Source: Psychrobacter cibarius
GTDB taxonomy: Bacteria > Pseudomonadota > Gammaproteobacteria > Pseudomonadales > Moraxellaceae
Reading direction: 5' to 3'
DNA length: 64,000 nucleotides
Assembly (NCBI GenBank): GCA_030686115.1
Contig: CP131612.1
Coordinates: 1,860,001-1,924,000, forward strand
This document shows, piece by piece, positions 1 through 9,206 of the stretch. The position numbers and the translations under genes were made by a program. The notes beneath the pieces are model-generated. The model was not told the DNA's origin, searched no databases, and saw nothing but the letters and a program-made list of their open reading frames with translations. Within the stretch, counting starts at the first letter, position 1. Each line of letters begins with the position of its first letter.

Positions 1-1
1 A

Positions 2-910
2 TTATTGGTTGGTTTACAGCAGCAAAAACAAGATCCCAACAGCCTTGCTAGCATTGCATTTAGCGAAGCATTGTATGGCGAGCATCCTTACGCCCATCCA
101 TCAGCGGGTACGCTTGAAAGCATTCCTACTATCGAAAAGCAACAACTGATAGATTTCAAAAACCGCTACTTAGTCGCAGCGAATGCCTCTGTTGCCATCA
201 CTGGTAATCTAACCTTAGAACAGGCAAAAAAACTGGCGGAAGATATCACTAGCAAATTACCGAAGGGTCAGCCTGCAACTGAGCTGCCTGAACCAAAACC
301 ACTGAGCCAAGCCAAGCACATTCATATTCCCTTTCCAAGTACTCAAACCACCGTACTCATGGGACAATTGGGAGATAAGCGCGCCACCGATCCCCAGTCT
401 CAGCAGAAGCAAACCAACTTTGCGGTTGGTAATGAGGTACTTGCGGGCGGTGATTTTAATGCGCGACTCATGACTGAGATTAGACAAAACTTGGGCTACA
501 CTTATGGCATATCAGGCTCTATGAATCCCATGCTGGCACGAGGACCGTACCAAATCGGTTTTTCAACGCGTAATGACAAGGCGCGCGCGGCCATTGATGC
601 CAGCTTAGCCGTTATCAATGACACTTTAGAAAAAGGTATTACCAGCAATGAAATGCGCTTAACGACGGACAATCTTAAGAATAGCTTTCCGATGGGTTTT
701 GCGAGCAATGCAGGAATTAATGGCTTACTTGGGATGATGAATTTTTATCAATTACCAAACAGCTATCTGACTGATTATGTCAAACGTGTTGAACAAGTAA
801 AGCTATCAGAAGTCAATCAAACCATGCGTGACACCCTTAAGCCTGATGATTTCCTGATTGTCACCGTTGGACAAGAGGATCCTTGGAAAGATAAAAAGAC
901 CAATAAATAG
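2..910 (+). CDS. M16 family zinc peptidase-like protein, C-terminal part
   Basis: The frame is open to the left edge, so the 5' end of the gene is outside the window and the apparent TTG at 5 is not a real start. The visible 302 residues resemble the second half of an M16 (pitrilysin/insulinase) subunit. Near residues 22-40 there is the GEHPYAHPSAGT-type segment that usually follows the active-site region, and near residue 150 an FNARLMTEIRQNLGYTYG segment, which is the conserved region of the M16 C-terminal domain. The zinc motif HxxEH is not in the visible part, so I cannot say whether this is the catalytic or the inactive subunit. These proteins are usually periplasmic or exported in Gram-negatives. 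A strong hairpin terminator follows directly. Confidence 0.85.
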   Translation, partial: LLVGLQQQKQDPNSLASIAFSEALYGEHPYAHPSAGTLESIPTIEKQQLIDFKNRYLVAANASVAITGNLTLEQAKKLAEDITSKLPKGQPATELPEPKPLSQAKHIHIPFPSTQTTVLMGQLGDKRATDPQSQQKQTNFAVGNEVLAGGDFNARLMTEIRQNLGYTYGISGSMNPMLARGPYQIGFSTRNDKARAAIDASLAVINDTLEKGITSNEMRLTTDNLKNSFPMGFASNAGINGLLGMMNFYQLPNSYLTDYVKRVEQVKLSEVNQTMRDTLKPDDFLIVTVGQEDPWKDKKTNK

Positions 911-916
911 CCGCAC

Positions 917-962
917 AAAGAAATGCTGGGCAACACTATTTAGTATTGCCCAGCATTTCTTT
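917..962 (+). terminator. Hairpin terminator after the M16 peptidase gene
   Basis: A perfect 17-bp stem (917-933 pairs with 946-962) rich in GC at its core (TGCTGGGC) with a 12-nt loop, ending in a short T-rich tract, starts 7 bases after the stop codon. Confidence 0.8.
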
Positions 963-970
963 ATAGGTTG

Positions 971-1022
971 GCACTCTTTATGAGTGGTAATAAATTATGA
1001 GTAGCACTGTTTATGAGTGGTA
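971..1022. repeat. Short imperfect tandem repeat
   Basis: TTATGAGT occurs three times at a 16-17 base spacing (starting near 978, 995 and 1011). The outer two copies share GCACTSTTTATGAGTGGTA (971-989 and 1004-1022). No function is visible. It lies between the convergent M16 and lipoprotein genes. Confidence 0.6.
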
Positions 1023-1064
1023 CTAAAAGTCGATAATGGGTTGTCCATACAAAAAATAATGCTC

Positions 1065-1640
1065 TTAACCAGAAATAGTCACTGCCACGTCATACATGAA
1101 ATTTTCAGGCTTATAAGTTGCACCATTATAGGTCAATCGAATCACGTGCTTGTCATAAGAGTCTACTTGATAATCACCATTGGCGAAATCATGCAGGGCT
1201 GGCACTATTAGTAGCGCTTCAATTTGACTGTCGTTAATGCTAACCGAGATCTGCTGACCACTGCGTGGGTATAAGAAATAATCACAATGATTATTCACCA
1301 TCACTTCTGCAGTACGCTCAACGACCTGACTACCTACTTCTTCTTGTATGAATTTTGGACAGATATCTGAGCGCTTTGAAGCCAGCCGAGCGTAAGAGTT
1401 CTTAATATTATCTTCAATATCCTCAACGTCCTGTAAGTTTCTGTCAGGATCAGTAGCGGAATCTTCTGCCGTTAGAGAGCCTTGTTCAGAAAAGGTTTCT
1501 GGGCTACAAGCACTGACCAATAAAAGAGAGAGCAAAACTGAACCAAACAAAGCCATATACGTGTTATTTGATTGCAAAAACACTTTTTTTGGCTTATCAG
1601 ACTTATGTGTTTTCACCATCGTTGAATACCGCTTCTTCAT
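1065..1640 (-). CDS. Hypothetical lipoprotein
   Basis: Product of 191 residues that I do not recognise. A hydrophobic stretch (residues 29-43) ends in a lipobox LVSAC with the lipidated cysteine at residue 45, so it is probably an outer- or inner-membrane lipoprotein. Two starts are possible. ATG at 1640 has an AGGA only three bases upstream and gives a long basic N-terminus. ATG at 1556 (residue 29) gives a classical short lipoprotein signal peptide. The mature part is acidic at first (residues 53-75) and then has a roughly 120-residue region with two cysteines (near 94 and 119) that could pair in the periplasm. It converges on the M16 gene and stands alone. Confidence 0.7.
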   Translation of the reverse strand: MKKRYSTMVKTHKSDKPKKVFLQSNNTYMALFGSVLLSLLLVSACSPETFSEQGSLTAEDSATDPDRNLQDVEDIEDNIKNSYARLASKRSDICPKFIQEEVGSQVVERTAEVMVNNHCDYFLYPRSGQQISVSINDSQIEALLIVPALHDFANGDYQVDSYDKHVIRLTYNGATYKPENFMYDVAVTISG

Positions 1641-1823
1641 AAATCCTACTTACAATAGACGCTATGTGATTTCATAAACTAAATGATCATTAGCCATAGT
1701 TTTTTAATACTAAACTATTTATCATTTAGCGCTGCCTTTCATCAGTATTATTATAGCGCTTTTACTCTATTTTAATTCGCTCTGGCTTATATTTATTTGA
1801 TTTTTTGATAGATCATAAATGAC

Positions 1824-2768
1824 TTAATAGCGGCACGAAGATGAGCTACTGGCATGATTAAAGCCCCATTTACGATAACCATCCGTGTCTAGATGTATTG
1901 CACCCGTAGCATATAGCCCTAAACCGAAATTATGAGATTGTCCTTGATATTGCCAAAATTGACATAAGCCATCTTGCATCGTACTGAGCCGCCATAAGTT
2001 ATCTTCATACTCTGGCACCCAGATGTCAATAGCACTGGCATTCATATGCTTGCTACTATCGGCCCCGCCTGCACAGTCATTAAGACCAGGACTGCGATAT
2101 ACCGAGCGTATTTCACTACTGATAGGTAGAATTCCTTGATGCTTCAATTCGCCGTACAAACGTAATGTTGGGACGATATTTGCCCATAACTCCTGCGGTG
2201 GCAACTGATAAGGCTCATAACCACATTTGCTCCAGCTTCGTGCTGTTGTGAGCAACTGCGACATAGGCGGTACATTTTGTGCGCCTACCCGCGAATTTAG
2301 GTAGCGTTGAAAATCTGCTACTTGCCTAGCACGGTAGCTATTGCTATTCAACCACGCGTTAAAATCCATACTAATAGAATCAGTATAAGTACTATTGTAA
2401 GTATTGTTCGCCGTGCTGTAGCTGTTATTACTGTAAGTTGTATTATAAGCAGGCGCGCGCCGATTGACATTCATGCGCTTATTTTCTTCAATAGACAGAC
2501 TGTCATCGAAATCAAAATCACGCTGCTTTTGAGCAATCAATCCTTGCATGCTATCGCCACTCAGCATGGTAACGCCAGAATTATAGCTTGTAGTATTCGC
2601 CGAAGGTCTGATGTGAGCATTACTGCTACTACCTTGACGTACTTGGATACGGCGCTCACTATTGTCGCTGATAATAGCGGCATGAACAGAGATGCTACTG
2701 GCACACATGAGTAGTGCAAGCATAGGCTTGTGAATCTGCCCATAAGGATATTTTTTTGTATTGGTCAT
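1824..2768 (-). CDS. Exported M15-like peptidase (D-Ala-D-Ala carboxypeptidase fold)
   Basis: 314-residue exported protein with a signal peptide ending near residue 30 (SVHA|A). Residues 31-135 are low complexity, rich in Asn, Ser, Thr and Tyr. The C-terminal half (about 135-314) resembles the M15 peptidase family. SSKHMNASAID contains H241 and D248, and IHLDTDGY contains H292, matching the His-x6-Asp...His zinc site. The ending YRKWG is also typical of this family. Such enzymes cut peptidoglycan stem peptides or act as carboxypeptidases in the periplasm. The substrate is not evident here. The gene lies upstream of and divergent from rodA, in keeping with a cell-wall role. Family assignment is by motif only. 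Confidence 0.7.
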   Translation of the reverse strand: MTNTKKYPYGQIHKPMLALLMCASSISVHAAIISDNSERRIQVRQGSSSNAHIRPSANTTSYNSGVTMLSGDSMQGLIAQKQRDFDFDDSLSIEENKRMNVNRRAPAYNTTYSNNSYSTANNTYNSTYTDSISMDFNAWLNSNSYRARQVADFQRYLNSRVGAQNVPPMSQLLTTARSWSKCGYEPYQLPPQELWANIVPTLRLYGELKHQGILPISSEIRSVYRSPGLNDCAGGADSSKHMNASAIDIWVPEYEDNLWRLSTMQDGLCQFWQYQGQSHNFGLGLYATGAIHLDTDGYRKWGFNHASSSSSCRY

Positions 2769-3031
2769 TGCAACAAGCTACCGCTAAAAACGTTTTATCG
2801 ATACTATCAAATTTTCAGCAAGCAAGCTAAACTATCGCCTCTAATCAGAGGCGTGTTATTGGTAATTAACACTTATCCTTATAATTTTTATAATTATGTG
2901 ACTTTATTTCTTATGTGTTACTTTATCTACGATATTTTACTTGCATAGATATAGATATGGTGCGATTACCTTTAAATGTTGATCTGATTTGAAATTTCCC
3001 TCTTACCTCAATTGCCAGACACACTTTGCCT

Positions 3032-4174
3032 ATGTCTTCTAATCCGCAATACCGTTTTTCACGTCAGAGCCATCATTTAGGCCAAGGCCATGCACCATCG
3101 TTATGGCAGCGTATACATATCGATCCATGGTTGACCCTTCTCTTATTGACGGTTTGCTGCATTGGTTTGACAATTTTATATAGTGCGGCCGGTCAAGATG
3201 TCGGTATGGTATTACGTCAAATGGTCAGTTATGGTGTGGCCTTTACGGTTATGTTTATCATGGCACAGATACCGCCTAGCCTTTATCGCACTTTTACACC
3301 CATCTTTTATGTAATGGGATTAATTTTATTGGTATTGGTCGATATCATTGGTGAAGTACGTATGGGTGCTCAGCGCTGGATTAATTTACCAGGGTTTGGC
3401 AGTGTGCAGCCCTCAGAATTTATGAAACTTGGGATGCCAATGATGTGTGCTTGGTTTTTATCCAAGCGTGATCTACCGCCCTCTCTATCAAGCATCGTCA
3501 TTACCTTAGCCTTAATTATCGTCCCTGTACTATTAATTGCAAAAGAGCCTGATCTTGGGACGTCGCTATTGGTGGCAGCCAGTGGTATCTTTGTGCTTTT
3601 TTTGGCAGGGTTGTCTTGGCGATTGATTTCAGCTGCCGCCATATTAGCGATACCGCTTATTGCGATTGCTTGGAATTTTCTATTACATGATTATCAGCGT
3701 ACCCGTGTCTTAACACTGCTCAATCCTGAAGCCGATGTACAAGGGGCTGGGTGGAACATCATTCAGTCAAAAACTGCCATCGGTGCGGGTGGACTCACTG
3801 GTAAGGGCTATTTAGAAGGCACGCAGTCGCATTTACATTTTTTACCAGAAGGTCATACTGATTTTATTATCGCGGCTTTTTCAGAAGAGTTTGGCTTGTT
3901 GGGCGTGATTTTATTAATGTTCATTTATTCCTGTTTGCTCCTGCGCGCTTTATACATCGCTTTCACCCATCCTGATGTATACAGTAGATTACTAGCGGGT
4001 GCAATTGCCATGTCTTTCTTTGTTTATGTGTTCGTTAATGTGGGTATGGTTGGTGGTATTTTACCCGTCGTTGGCGTTCCTCTGCCCTTCATTAGCTATG
4101 GCGGTACTGCAATCGTCACTTTGATGGCAGGATTTGGACTACTTATGTCCATTCACACTCATAAGCCCAGTTGA
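3032..4174 (+). CDS. rodA: Peptidoglycan glycosyltransferase RodA (SEDS family)
   Basis: RodA polymerises lipid II into glycan strands during cell elongation, working with a class B penicillin-binding protein in the inner membrane. The 380-residue product has about ten hydrophobic segments and the SEDS hallmarks: WINLPGFGSVQPSEF (117-130), NPEADVQGAGWNIIQSK, and FLPEGHTDFI with the essential aspartate at 277. The C-terminal signature VGVPLPFISYGGT is also present. ATG at 3032 is preferred. A TTG two codons earlier keeps the frame open but has no advantage. The partner PBP2 gene is not adjacent. The gene appears monocistronic, followed by a long gene-free stretch. Confidence 0.95.
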   Translation: MSSNPQYRFSRQSHHLGQGHAPSLWQRIHIDPWLTLLLLTVCCIGLTILYSAAGQDVGMVLRQMVSYGVAFTVMFIMAQIPPSLYRTFTPIFYVMGLILLVLVDIIGEVRMGAQRWINLPGFGSVQPSEFMKLGMPMMCAWFLSKRDLPPSLSSIVITLALIIVPVLLIAKEPDLGTSLLVAASGIFVLFLAGLSWRLISAAAILAIPLIAIAWNFLLHDYQRTRVLTLLNPEADVQGAGWNIIQSKTAIGAGGLTGKGYLEGTQSHLHFLPEGHTDFIIAAFSEEFGLLGVILLMFIYSCLLLRALYIAFTHPDVYSRLLAGAIAMSFFVYVFVNVGMVGGILPVVGVPLPFISYGGTAIVTLMAGFGLLMSIHTHKPS

Positions 4175-5094
4175 CGCACAGTTACCAGTGATTCTCTAAT
4201 GAACATTCAAACTTTATCTTAATGCTATTCATGTTAAAAATCAAAAGACACAGGCTATATAAAAGTTGTAAGGCGGATGAATCAGCCAATTAAAGCCTTT
4301 ATCTAAATCATTGTTACATGCAAAATGGTTGAAAATAAATATAAATCAACAACAAATTAAAGGTTTCTAACAAATTTTATTGTTTCATCATTTTATGGCA
4401 AGTCCTATAACTTGCCATAAAAACCCTCCTATCTACTTTTGATAATAAATACAAGCCATTGATTTAATTGAAATAATTAAAAACACCCTTATATTTCCTC
4501 TCATTAAAACACTTCGTTGCCAATTGGTACTGATAGATTTTAATCCTTGTTTTTTACAAATAATTGCGTTAACCTCGTTTAACTGTACTTTGATACATAA
4601 CCCGTACATAGCTACTAATAAACTTTGCATTTAATTATATTTTGGTTGTAGCTCGTACGTATAGTTAGCGAATTGTTGATTCCAAGCTTTCAAATACACT
4701 ACTTAATTAACGGTTTAATAACAAAGACACACGTAAGGCCTTCTAAAACCTTTATTAATTTAGCAATGTTAGAAAGTTTGTAAATAGCACATATAGCGGA
4801 CTCGGTACTCAACCTTTGTATTCGAATTGGGTATTCTACTAATATCGTTAGCTGTCATTTGAGCGTTTCATAAGTATCTTTGGTCGTATTATCCTGACCC
4901 GCTTATGATAATAAAATGAAAAATTACCATACCTTAAAATCTATAAAAGCCACGTTTAGTATCAATAATTATATGAAAAAAATATTGATGATGCGGCTTT
5001 AGAGTTTGTGACGCTGTTAGATTGGTCTAACATTGCCACGCTCAGTCTAGAACTATTAGAGTTAGATTTTAAAGTATAAGTTATAGAGGTATCT
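4175..5094. other. 920-base gene-free AT-rich stretch
   Basis: No convincing gene on either strand. The only open frames are short, AT-rich and lack ribosome binding sites. It contains one perfect inverted repeat (listed separately) and, at its right end, the presumed promoter region of the RlpA-like gene. It could hide a small RNA or decayed sequence. Confidence 0.6.
4392..4421. repeat. Perfect 12-bp inverted repeat
   Basis: TTTATGGCAAGT (4392-4403) and its exact complement (4410-4421) enclose a 6-base loop. There is no T-run on either side, so it is a weak candidate for an intrinsic terminator of rodA, 218 bases upstream. A protein-binding palindrome is an alternative. Confidence 0.6.
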
Positions 5095-5709
5095 ATGAAT
5101 AAGCGTTTATCTGGTTTACTTACCATGTCAGCAGTATTGTTTGCTGGCTCCGCAGTTGCTACTAATGCAAATGCTGTAGAAGCCAAAACCTCTCTTGCGA
5201 TGATTTCACAAGATAACGCCTCCCATATCGATCGTGTACTTGGTGAGCTTAGCCGTCAACATGATGGCGCATCAAGTTTGGTGAAGTCAGCACGCCAACC
5301 AACCTCGTTGGCACTTAGCAGCTCGCTGTTAGCCAGTGACACCTCTCAACTGACTAATGATGAAGATGTATTAGAGCGTCTGACAGCCGTAGCCTCTAAC
5401 TCGGTCAGTAAATTTAAGCAAACAGGTCTAGCCTCTTGGTATGGTCGTAAATTCCATGGTCGTAAAACAGCCAGTGGTGAAACATTCGATATGAATGGTT
5501 TGACAGCGGCGCATCGTTCACTGCCATTGAATTGCTATGTTAAAGTCACGAATAAGACCAATGGTAAAAGCGTCGTGGTAAAAGTGAATGATCGTGGTCC
5601 ATTCCATGGTAACCGTGTGCTAGATTTGTCTTATGGTGCTGCCAAAAAACTCGGTATTACGGGTAAAGGTGTGGGTAATGTTGCTATTGAGCGCGTTTCA
5701 GGACCATAA
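5095..5709 (+). CDS. rlpA: RlpA-like septal lytic transglycosylase domain protein
   Basis: 204-residue exported protein. A signal peptide spans about residues 1-27 (cleavage near NANA|VEA), without a lipobox cysteine. Residues 108-202 form a double-psi beta-barrel domain of the RlpA type: LASWYGRKFHG, KTASGETFD with the acid E129, and VKVNDRGPF with D166. These two acids correspond to the catalytic pair of lytic transglycosylases that cleave stem-peptide-free glycan at the septum. It lacks the C-terminal SPOR domain and the lipid anchor of the longer RlpA proteins, so it may be soluble in the periplasm. Start ATG at 5095 follows GAGGTATCT. A strong terminator follows. Confidence 0.85.
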   Translation: MNKRLSGLLTMSAVLFAGSAVATNANAVEAKTSLAMISQDNASHIDRVLGELSRQHDGASSLVKSARQPTSLALSSSLLASDTSQLTNDEDVLERLTAVASNSVSKFKQTGLASWYGRKFHGRKTASGETFDMNGLTAAHRSLPLNCYVKVTNKTNGKSVVVKVNDRGPFHGNRVLDLSYGAAKKLGITGKGVGNVAIERVSGP

Positions 5710-5742
5710 TTCTAAAAAAACAGTCTATTTGTATTAGAGCAT

Positions 5743-5780
5743 AAAAAGCGCCTAACACATCAGTGTTAGGCGCTTTTTTA
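5743..5780. terminator. Strong hairpin terminator, probably bidirectional
   Basis: GCGCCTAACAC (5748-5758) pairs perfectly with 5763-5773 around a 4-base loop, flanked by A-run and T-run. It can serve the RlpA-like gene on the plus strand and the radA gene on the minus strand. Confidence 0.9.
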
Positions 5781-5880
5781 TAGTTTCAGTTTATTGTATC
5801 CATTAGGCTACAAATAAAGCTGTAGCGCTTAGCAATAACTTATAAAACAAGGTGTAATCAAAATGATTAACCCTTACACC

Positions 5881-7320
5881 TTACAGTTCAAATGCACTCT
5901 CAATGGCATCATCGAGACGTTCAACGGCAATCACATTGATGCCTTTAAATTGAGGAGCATCCTTAGCAGGCGCATTGGCTTTTGGGATAATGGCATACTT
6001 AAATCCATGTTTCATCGCTTCCTTTAAACGTTCTTGACCGTTTGGTACAGGACGGATTTCACCCGACAATCCCACTTCACCAAATACAGCCAATGACGAT
6101 GGCAAGGCTTTTTCTTTAATACTTGAGGCACAAGCCAACAATACTGCCAAGTCAGACCCAGTCTCTATAACCTTGACACCACCGACGACGTTGACATACA
6201 CATCTTGTCCGCTAGTATGAATACCGCCGTGTCGATGCATGACGGCCAGCAGCATGGACAGACGCTGAAAATCCAATCCTAATGCCATTCGTCTAGGTGA
6301 GCCTTGCGAATCATCCACTAATGCTTGCACCTCCACCAACAAGGGTCGTGTGCCTTCGCGGCTGACCATGACGACAGATCCAGCAACGGGTTTGTCATAG
6401 CGACTTAAAAATATCGCTGATGGATTGGCGACCTCTTTCAGTCCCATATCTGTCATACCAAAAATACCTAATTCGTTGACGGCACCGAAGCGGTTTTTGA
6501 CGGCACGAATCATCCGAAAACGTGAGTCTGATTGACCTTCAAAATATAAGACCGTATCAACCATGTGTTCAAGAACGCGCGGCCCTGCGAGCGTGCCTTC
6601 CTTGGTCACGTGACCCACTAAGAATAGCGCGGTGCCAGTCTGTTTGGCATAGCGAGTCAAGATAGCCGCAGACTCTCGAATTTGACTGACGCCGCCAGGT
6701 GCAGAATTGATTGCATCCGTATAAATGGTTTGAATAGAGTCAATAATAGCGATGGCGGGCTGCTCTTGAGTCAAGGCGGCACAAATAGTCTCTACATTGG
6801 TTTCGGCCAGTACGCGTAATCTATCAGCCGGTAAATCTAAGCGCCTAGCGCGCATAGCAACCTGTGCCAATGATTCTTCACCAGTCACATACAAGGCGCT
6901 ACCTGCCAATGAGTCGGCACGTGCCATATTAGTCGCAGTTTGCAGCAAAATCGTCGATTTACCGATACCAGGATCACCGCCGATTAAAACGACTGAACCA
7001 GCAACCAATCCTCCACCAAGTACACGATCAAACTCACTAATACCAGTTGGTAAGCGTGTGTCTAGCGTTACGCTCACAGCATTAAGCGGCATGACCGCAC
7101 TATGCGTACCCGAATAATTTCCTGATGGTGCACCACCTAATTCACGAGAGGCTGATCGATTTGCTGCTGGTTTAGAAACGTTTTTATTGTGATGCGGCAT
7201 GCTCACATTTGGTGCTTCGACCAAGCTATTCCATTCACCGCAATCGGTACATTGCCCTGCCCACTTGCCAAAATGCGCGCCGCAATGCTGACAGACATAA
7301 CTGCTCTTATTTTTTGCCAT
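5881..7320 (-). CDS. radA: DNA repair protein RadA
   Basis: RadA is a RecA-like ATPase that promotes branch migration in homologous recombination. The 479-residue length is usual for the family. Domains in order: a zinc finger with C10, C13, C24 and C27; a RecA-like ATPase with Walker A GGDPGIGKST (114-123); the RadA-specific KNRFG motif (275-279); and a Lon-protease-like C-terminal domain (about 300-479) with no evident protease activity. ATG at 7320 gives the zinc finger close to the N-terminus, as expected. It lies 358 bases downstream of lptB with a repeat element between them, so it probably has its own promoter. Confidence 0.97.
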   Translation of the reverse strand: MAKNKSSYVCQHCGAHFGKWAGQCTDCGEWNSLVEAPNVSMPHHNKNVSKPAANRSASRELGGAPSGNYSGTHSAVMPLNAVSVTLDTRLPTGISEFDRVLGGGLVAGSVVLIGGDPGIGKSTILLQTATNMARADSLAGSALYVTGEESLAQVAMRARRLDLPADRLRVLAETNVETICAALTQEQPAIAIIDSIQTIYTDAINSAPGGVSQIRESAAILTRYAKQTGTALFLVGHVTKEGTLAGPRVLEHMVDTVLYFEGQSDSRFRMIRAVKNRFGAVNELGIFGMTDMGLKEVANPSAIFLSRYDKPVAGSVVMVSREGTRPLLVEVQALVDDSQGSPRRMALGLDFQRLSMLLAVMHRHGGIHTSGQDVYVNVVGGVKVIETGSDLAVLLACASSIKEKALPSSLAVFGEVGLSGEIRPVPNGQERLKEAMKHGFKYAIIPKANAPAKDAPQFKGINVIAVERLDDAIESAFEL

Positions 7321-7678
7321 AACGTATGAACCTTATTCAAGTGTCCAATCAAGATTAATTGATAAAATATCGTGACGCTCTGATAAGCATTAATTTGAGA
7401 ATGATCTTTGAGATAAATTAGCCATCAGTATGATGGACTAGATCTTATAGAAGAGGTGATGCTAAATGTGATGAATAGCTAGATATAGGAAAAGTAGCAA
7501 GCGCTGTCTTGAGAACTTAATGGAAATTATAAGTTTAACAGACAGCGTAAATAGTAGCGCGAAAAACACGTTAAGATATTAAGGGTGTATTGAACATTTA
7601 AAAATACGCAGAGCTAATCGATGCGCATTTAGCAAAAAAATGTATTCGAGACAAGTACAATGTTCAACACATCCTCAT
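7321..7678. other. 358-base intergenic region between lptB and radA
   Basis: Holds the MITE-like element (7582-7675) and, nearer radA, about 260 bases of AT-rich sequence that presumably carry the radA promoter. No gene seen. Confidence 0.6.
7582..7675. mobile_element. Small MITE-like element with terminal inverted repeats
   Basis: The ends of this 94-base piece carry inverted copies of AGGGTGTATTGAACATT (7582-7598; right copy 7659-7675 reads AGGATGTGTTGAACATT on the minus strand), with two mismatches in 17. The inside has a short dyad near 7612-7632 and no coding capacity. Related single copies of the motif occur at 15842-15858 and 49756-49772. The right end lies four bases past the lptB stop codon. 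No clear target duplication is visible, so transposition is inferred only from the repeat structure. Confidence 0.5.
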
Positions 7679-8458
7679 TTATACGTGAAAGTCTTTACCC
7701 AAATAAACGGCTTTCACCAATTCATTTTCTAACACTTCACTAGAAGTACCCTCAGCAATAATAGCACCTTCTGAGACGATATAAGCTTTCTCACAAATAG
7801 CCAAGGTATCGCGAACGTTATGATCGGTAATCAAAACACCAATACCACGATTTTTGAGGGTCAAAATAACGTCTTTGATATCACCAACAGAGATAGGATC
7901 CACGCCTGCAAATGGCTCATCTAATAAAATGAATTTTGGGTCAGCCGCCAATGCACGGGCAATTTCACAGCGACGACGCTCACCACCTGATACGCTCATG
8001 CCTAATGATTTTCGTACATGCTCTAGATGGAATTCACCGATTAGTTTTTCCAGCTCTTGCTTTTGCTCGCTTTTACTCAATTCTTTGCGAGTTTCTAAAA
8101 TAGCTAAGATGTTGTCTTCGATAGACAATTTGCGAAAAATAGACGCCTCTTGTGGTAAGTAACCAATTCCTGCCCGTGCACGCTCATGCATGGCATATTT
8201 AGACAGATCCATTTTTCCTAAAGTAACACGTCCTTTATCCATATTGACCAACCCTACCACCATATAAAAGCTGGTTGTCTTCCCTGCACCGTTTGGACCT
8301 AATAAACCAACGACCTGCCCTTGTTCTACGGAGAAAGAGACATCTTTCACAACCCAGCGCTTACCATAGCGTTTGCCTAGATTTTGCATTGATAGTCGCG
8401 TTGCAGGTACTGCGTTATTGTTGGTTACCAAAGGGTTTGTATTCTTATTATCACTCAT
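7679..8458 (-). CDS. lptB: LPS export ABC transporter ATP-binding protein LptB
   Basis: LptB powers extraction of lipopolysaccharide from the inner membrane by LptFG. The 259 residues include Walker A GPNGAGKT (54-61), the Q-loop near 103, signature SGGERRR (157-163), Walker B FILLDEP (176-182) and the switch histidine H213. It has a roughly 20-residue N-terminal extension compared with short LptB proteins. It is last in the minus-strand order kdsD-kdsC-lptC-lptA-lptB, 79 bases after lptA. The lptF and lptG genes are not in the window. Confidence 0.97.
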   Translation of the reverse strand: MSDNKNTNPLVTNNNAVPATRLSMQNLGKRYGKRWVVKDVSFSVEQGQVVGLLGPNGAGKTTSFYMVVGLVNMDKGRVTLGKMDLSKYAMHERARAGIGYLPQEASIFRKLSIEDNILAILETRKELSKSEQKQELEKLIGEFHLEHVRKSLGMSVSGGERRRCEIARALAADPKFILLDEPFAGVDPISVGDIKDVILTLKNRGIGVLITDHNVRDTLAICEKAYIVSEGAIIAEGTSSEVLENELVKAVYLGKDFHV

Positions 8459-8537
8459 AACTTACTCATACGGTTGCAAAATTCAAGCACTGATACACTA
8501 AAGGGTGTTGATACAGTTACATTAACCATTCAGATTT

Positions 8538-9116
8538 TTAGCGGATGCTACTTTGGCTACCATTACTACTGGGCGGAAACACCAACTCTACGCGCTGATT
8601 ACCGCCAGCAGTTGCTTCAACATCACCAGCTTTTAGGCTATAACGAATGACATTACCCGCAAAACTGGCGCCATTTTGAACCAACTTAGCATTACCCGTC
8701 AAAGTAACAATACCAGTGACCGCATTATAATCAATCTTATTGGCTTGACCTTTCGCCAGCCCTTTTTCTTGTGTGACTACCTGTTGCATGGTTGCAGGGC
8801 GTCCGGTCGCTACTGCCGAGTTGATACTGCGACCCTGTGATAGGTTGACCGTAATGTTATCAGCGGTCATTTTAAACGTACCTTGAGTGATAATGACACT
8901 ACCTGAATAGCTGGTAACGCCTGTACGCTCACTATAGGTCGCTTTATCAGCCAATAGTTTGATTTCTTGATTGGCATCTGATGGCAGCGCATGACTGTAA
9001 AGTGGCAGTGCCAGCAGCATAACCGTTGGCAGCACATGTAATTGACGCAAGCGGCACGATGTTAGATTGAAGCGTGCTAATGATGAGCGCAAAGTAGGCA
9101 AAAATTTAGATGTCAT
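8538..9116 (-). CDS. lptA: LPS transport periplasmic protein LptA
   Basis: LptA forms the periplasmic bridge that carries LPS from LptC to LptD. The ATG at 9116 is chosen over a TTG at 9155 because it gives a normal signal peptide and has GAG about 8 bases upstream. The product is then 192 residues. A signal peptide is followed by an OstA-like beta-jellyroll (about residues 45-160) with the repeated pattern of thresholds such as GSVIITQGTFKMTADNITV. It lies between lptC (90-base gap) and lptB, as in other Gammaproteobacteria. Confidence 0.93.
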   Translation of the reverse strand: MTSKFLPTLRSSLARFNLTSCRLRQLHVLPTVMLLALPLYSHALPSDANQEIKLLADKATYSERTGVTSYSGSVIITQGTFKMTADNITVNLSQGRSINSAVATGRPATMQQVVTQEKGLAKGQANKIDYNAVTGIVTLTGNAKLVQNGASFAGNVIRYSLKAGDVEATAGGNQRVELVFPPSSNGSQSSIR

Positions 9117-9206
9117 AAAAATCACTCGTTTTATAATGGGTAGTAGGATTTGCAAACTTTATGCTAGCTGCTATTTTTATTACATAGTCAATAAGAGTTA
9201 CTGCGA

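Noticed and set aside
4433..4630. 65-codon minus-strand frame in the gene-free stretch
   Set aside because: No ribosome binding site and no similarity to any protein type that I can recognise.
6797..7117. 106-codon plus-strand frame inside radA
   Set aside because: Shadow of the radA coding strand with no independent support; the same holds for other antisense frames within pepN, prpE, mmsA and similar genes.
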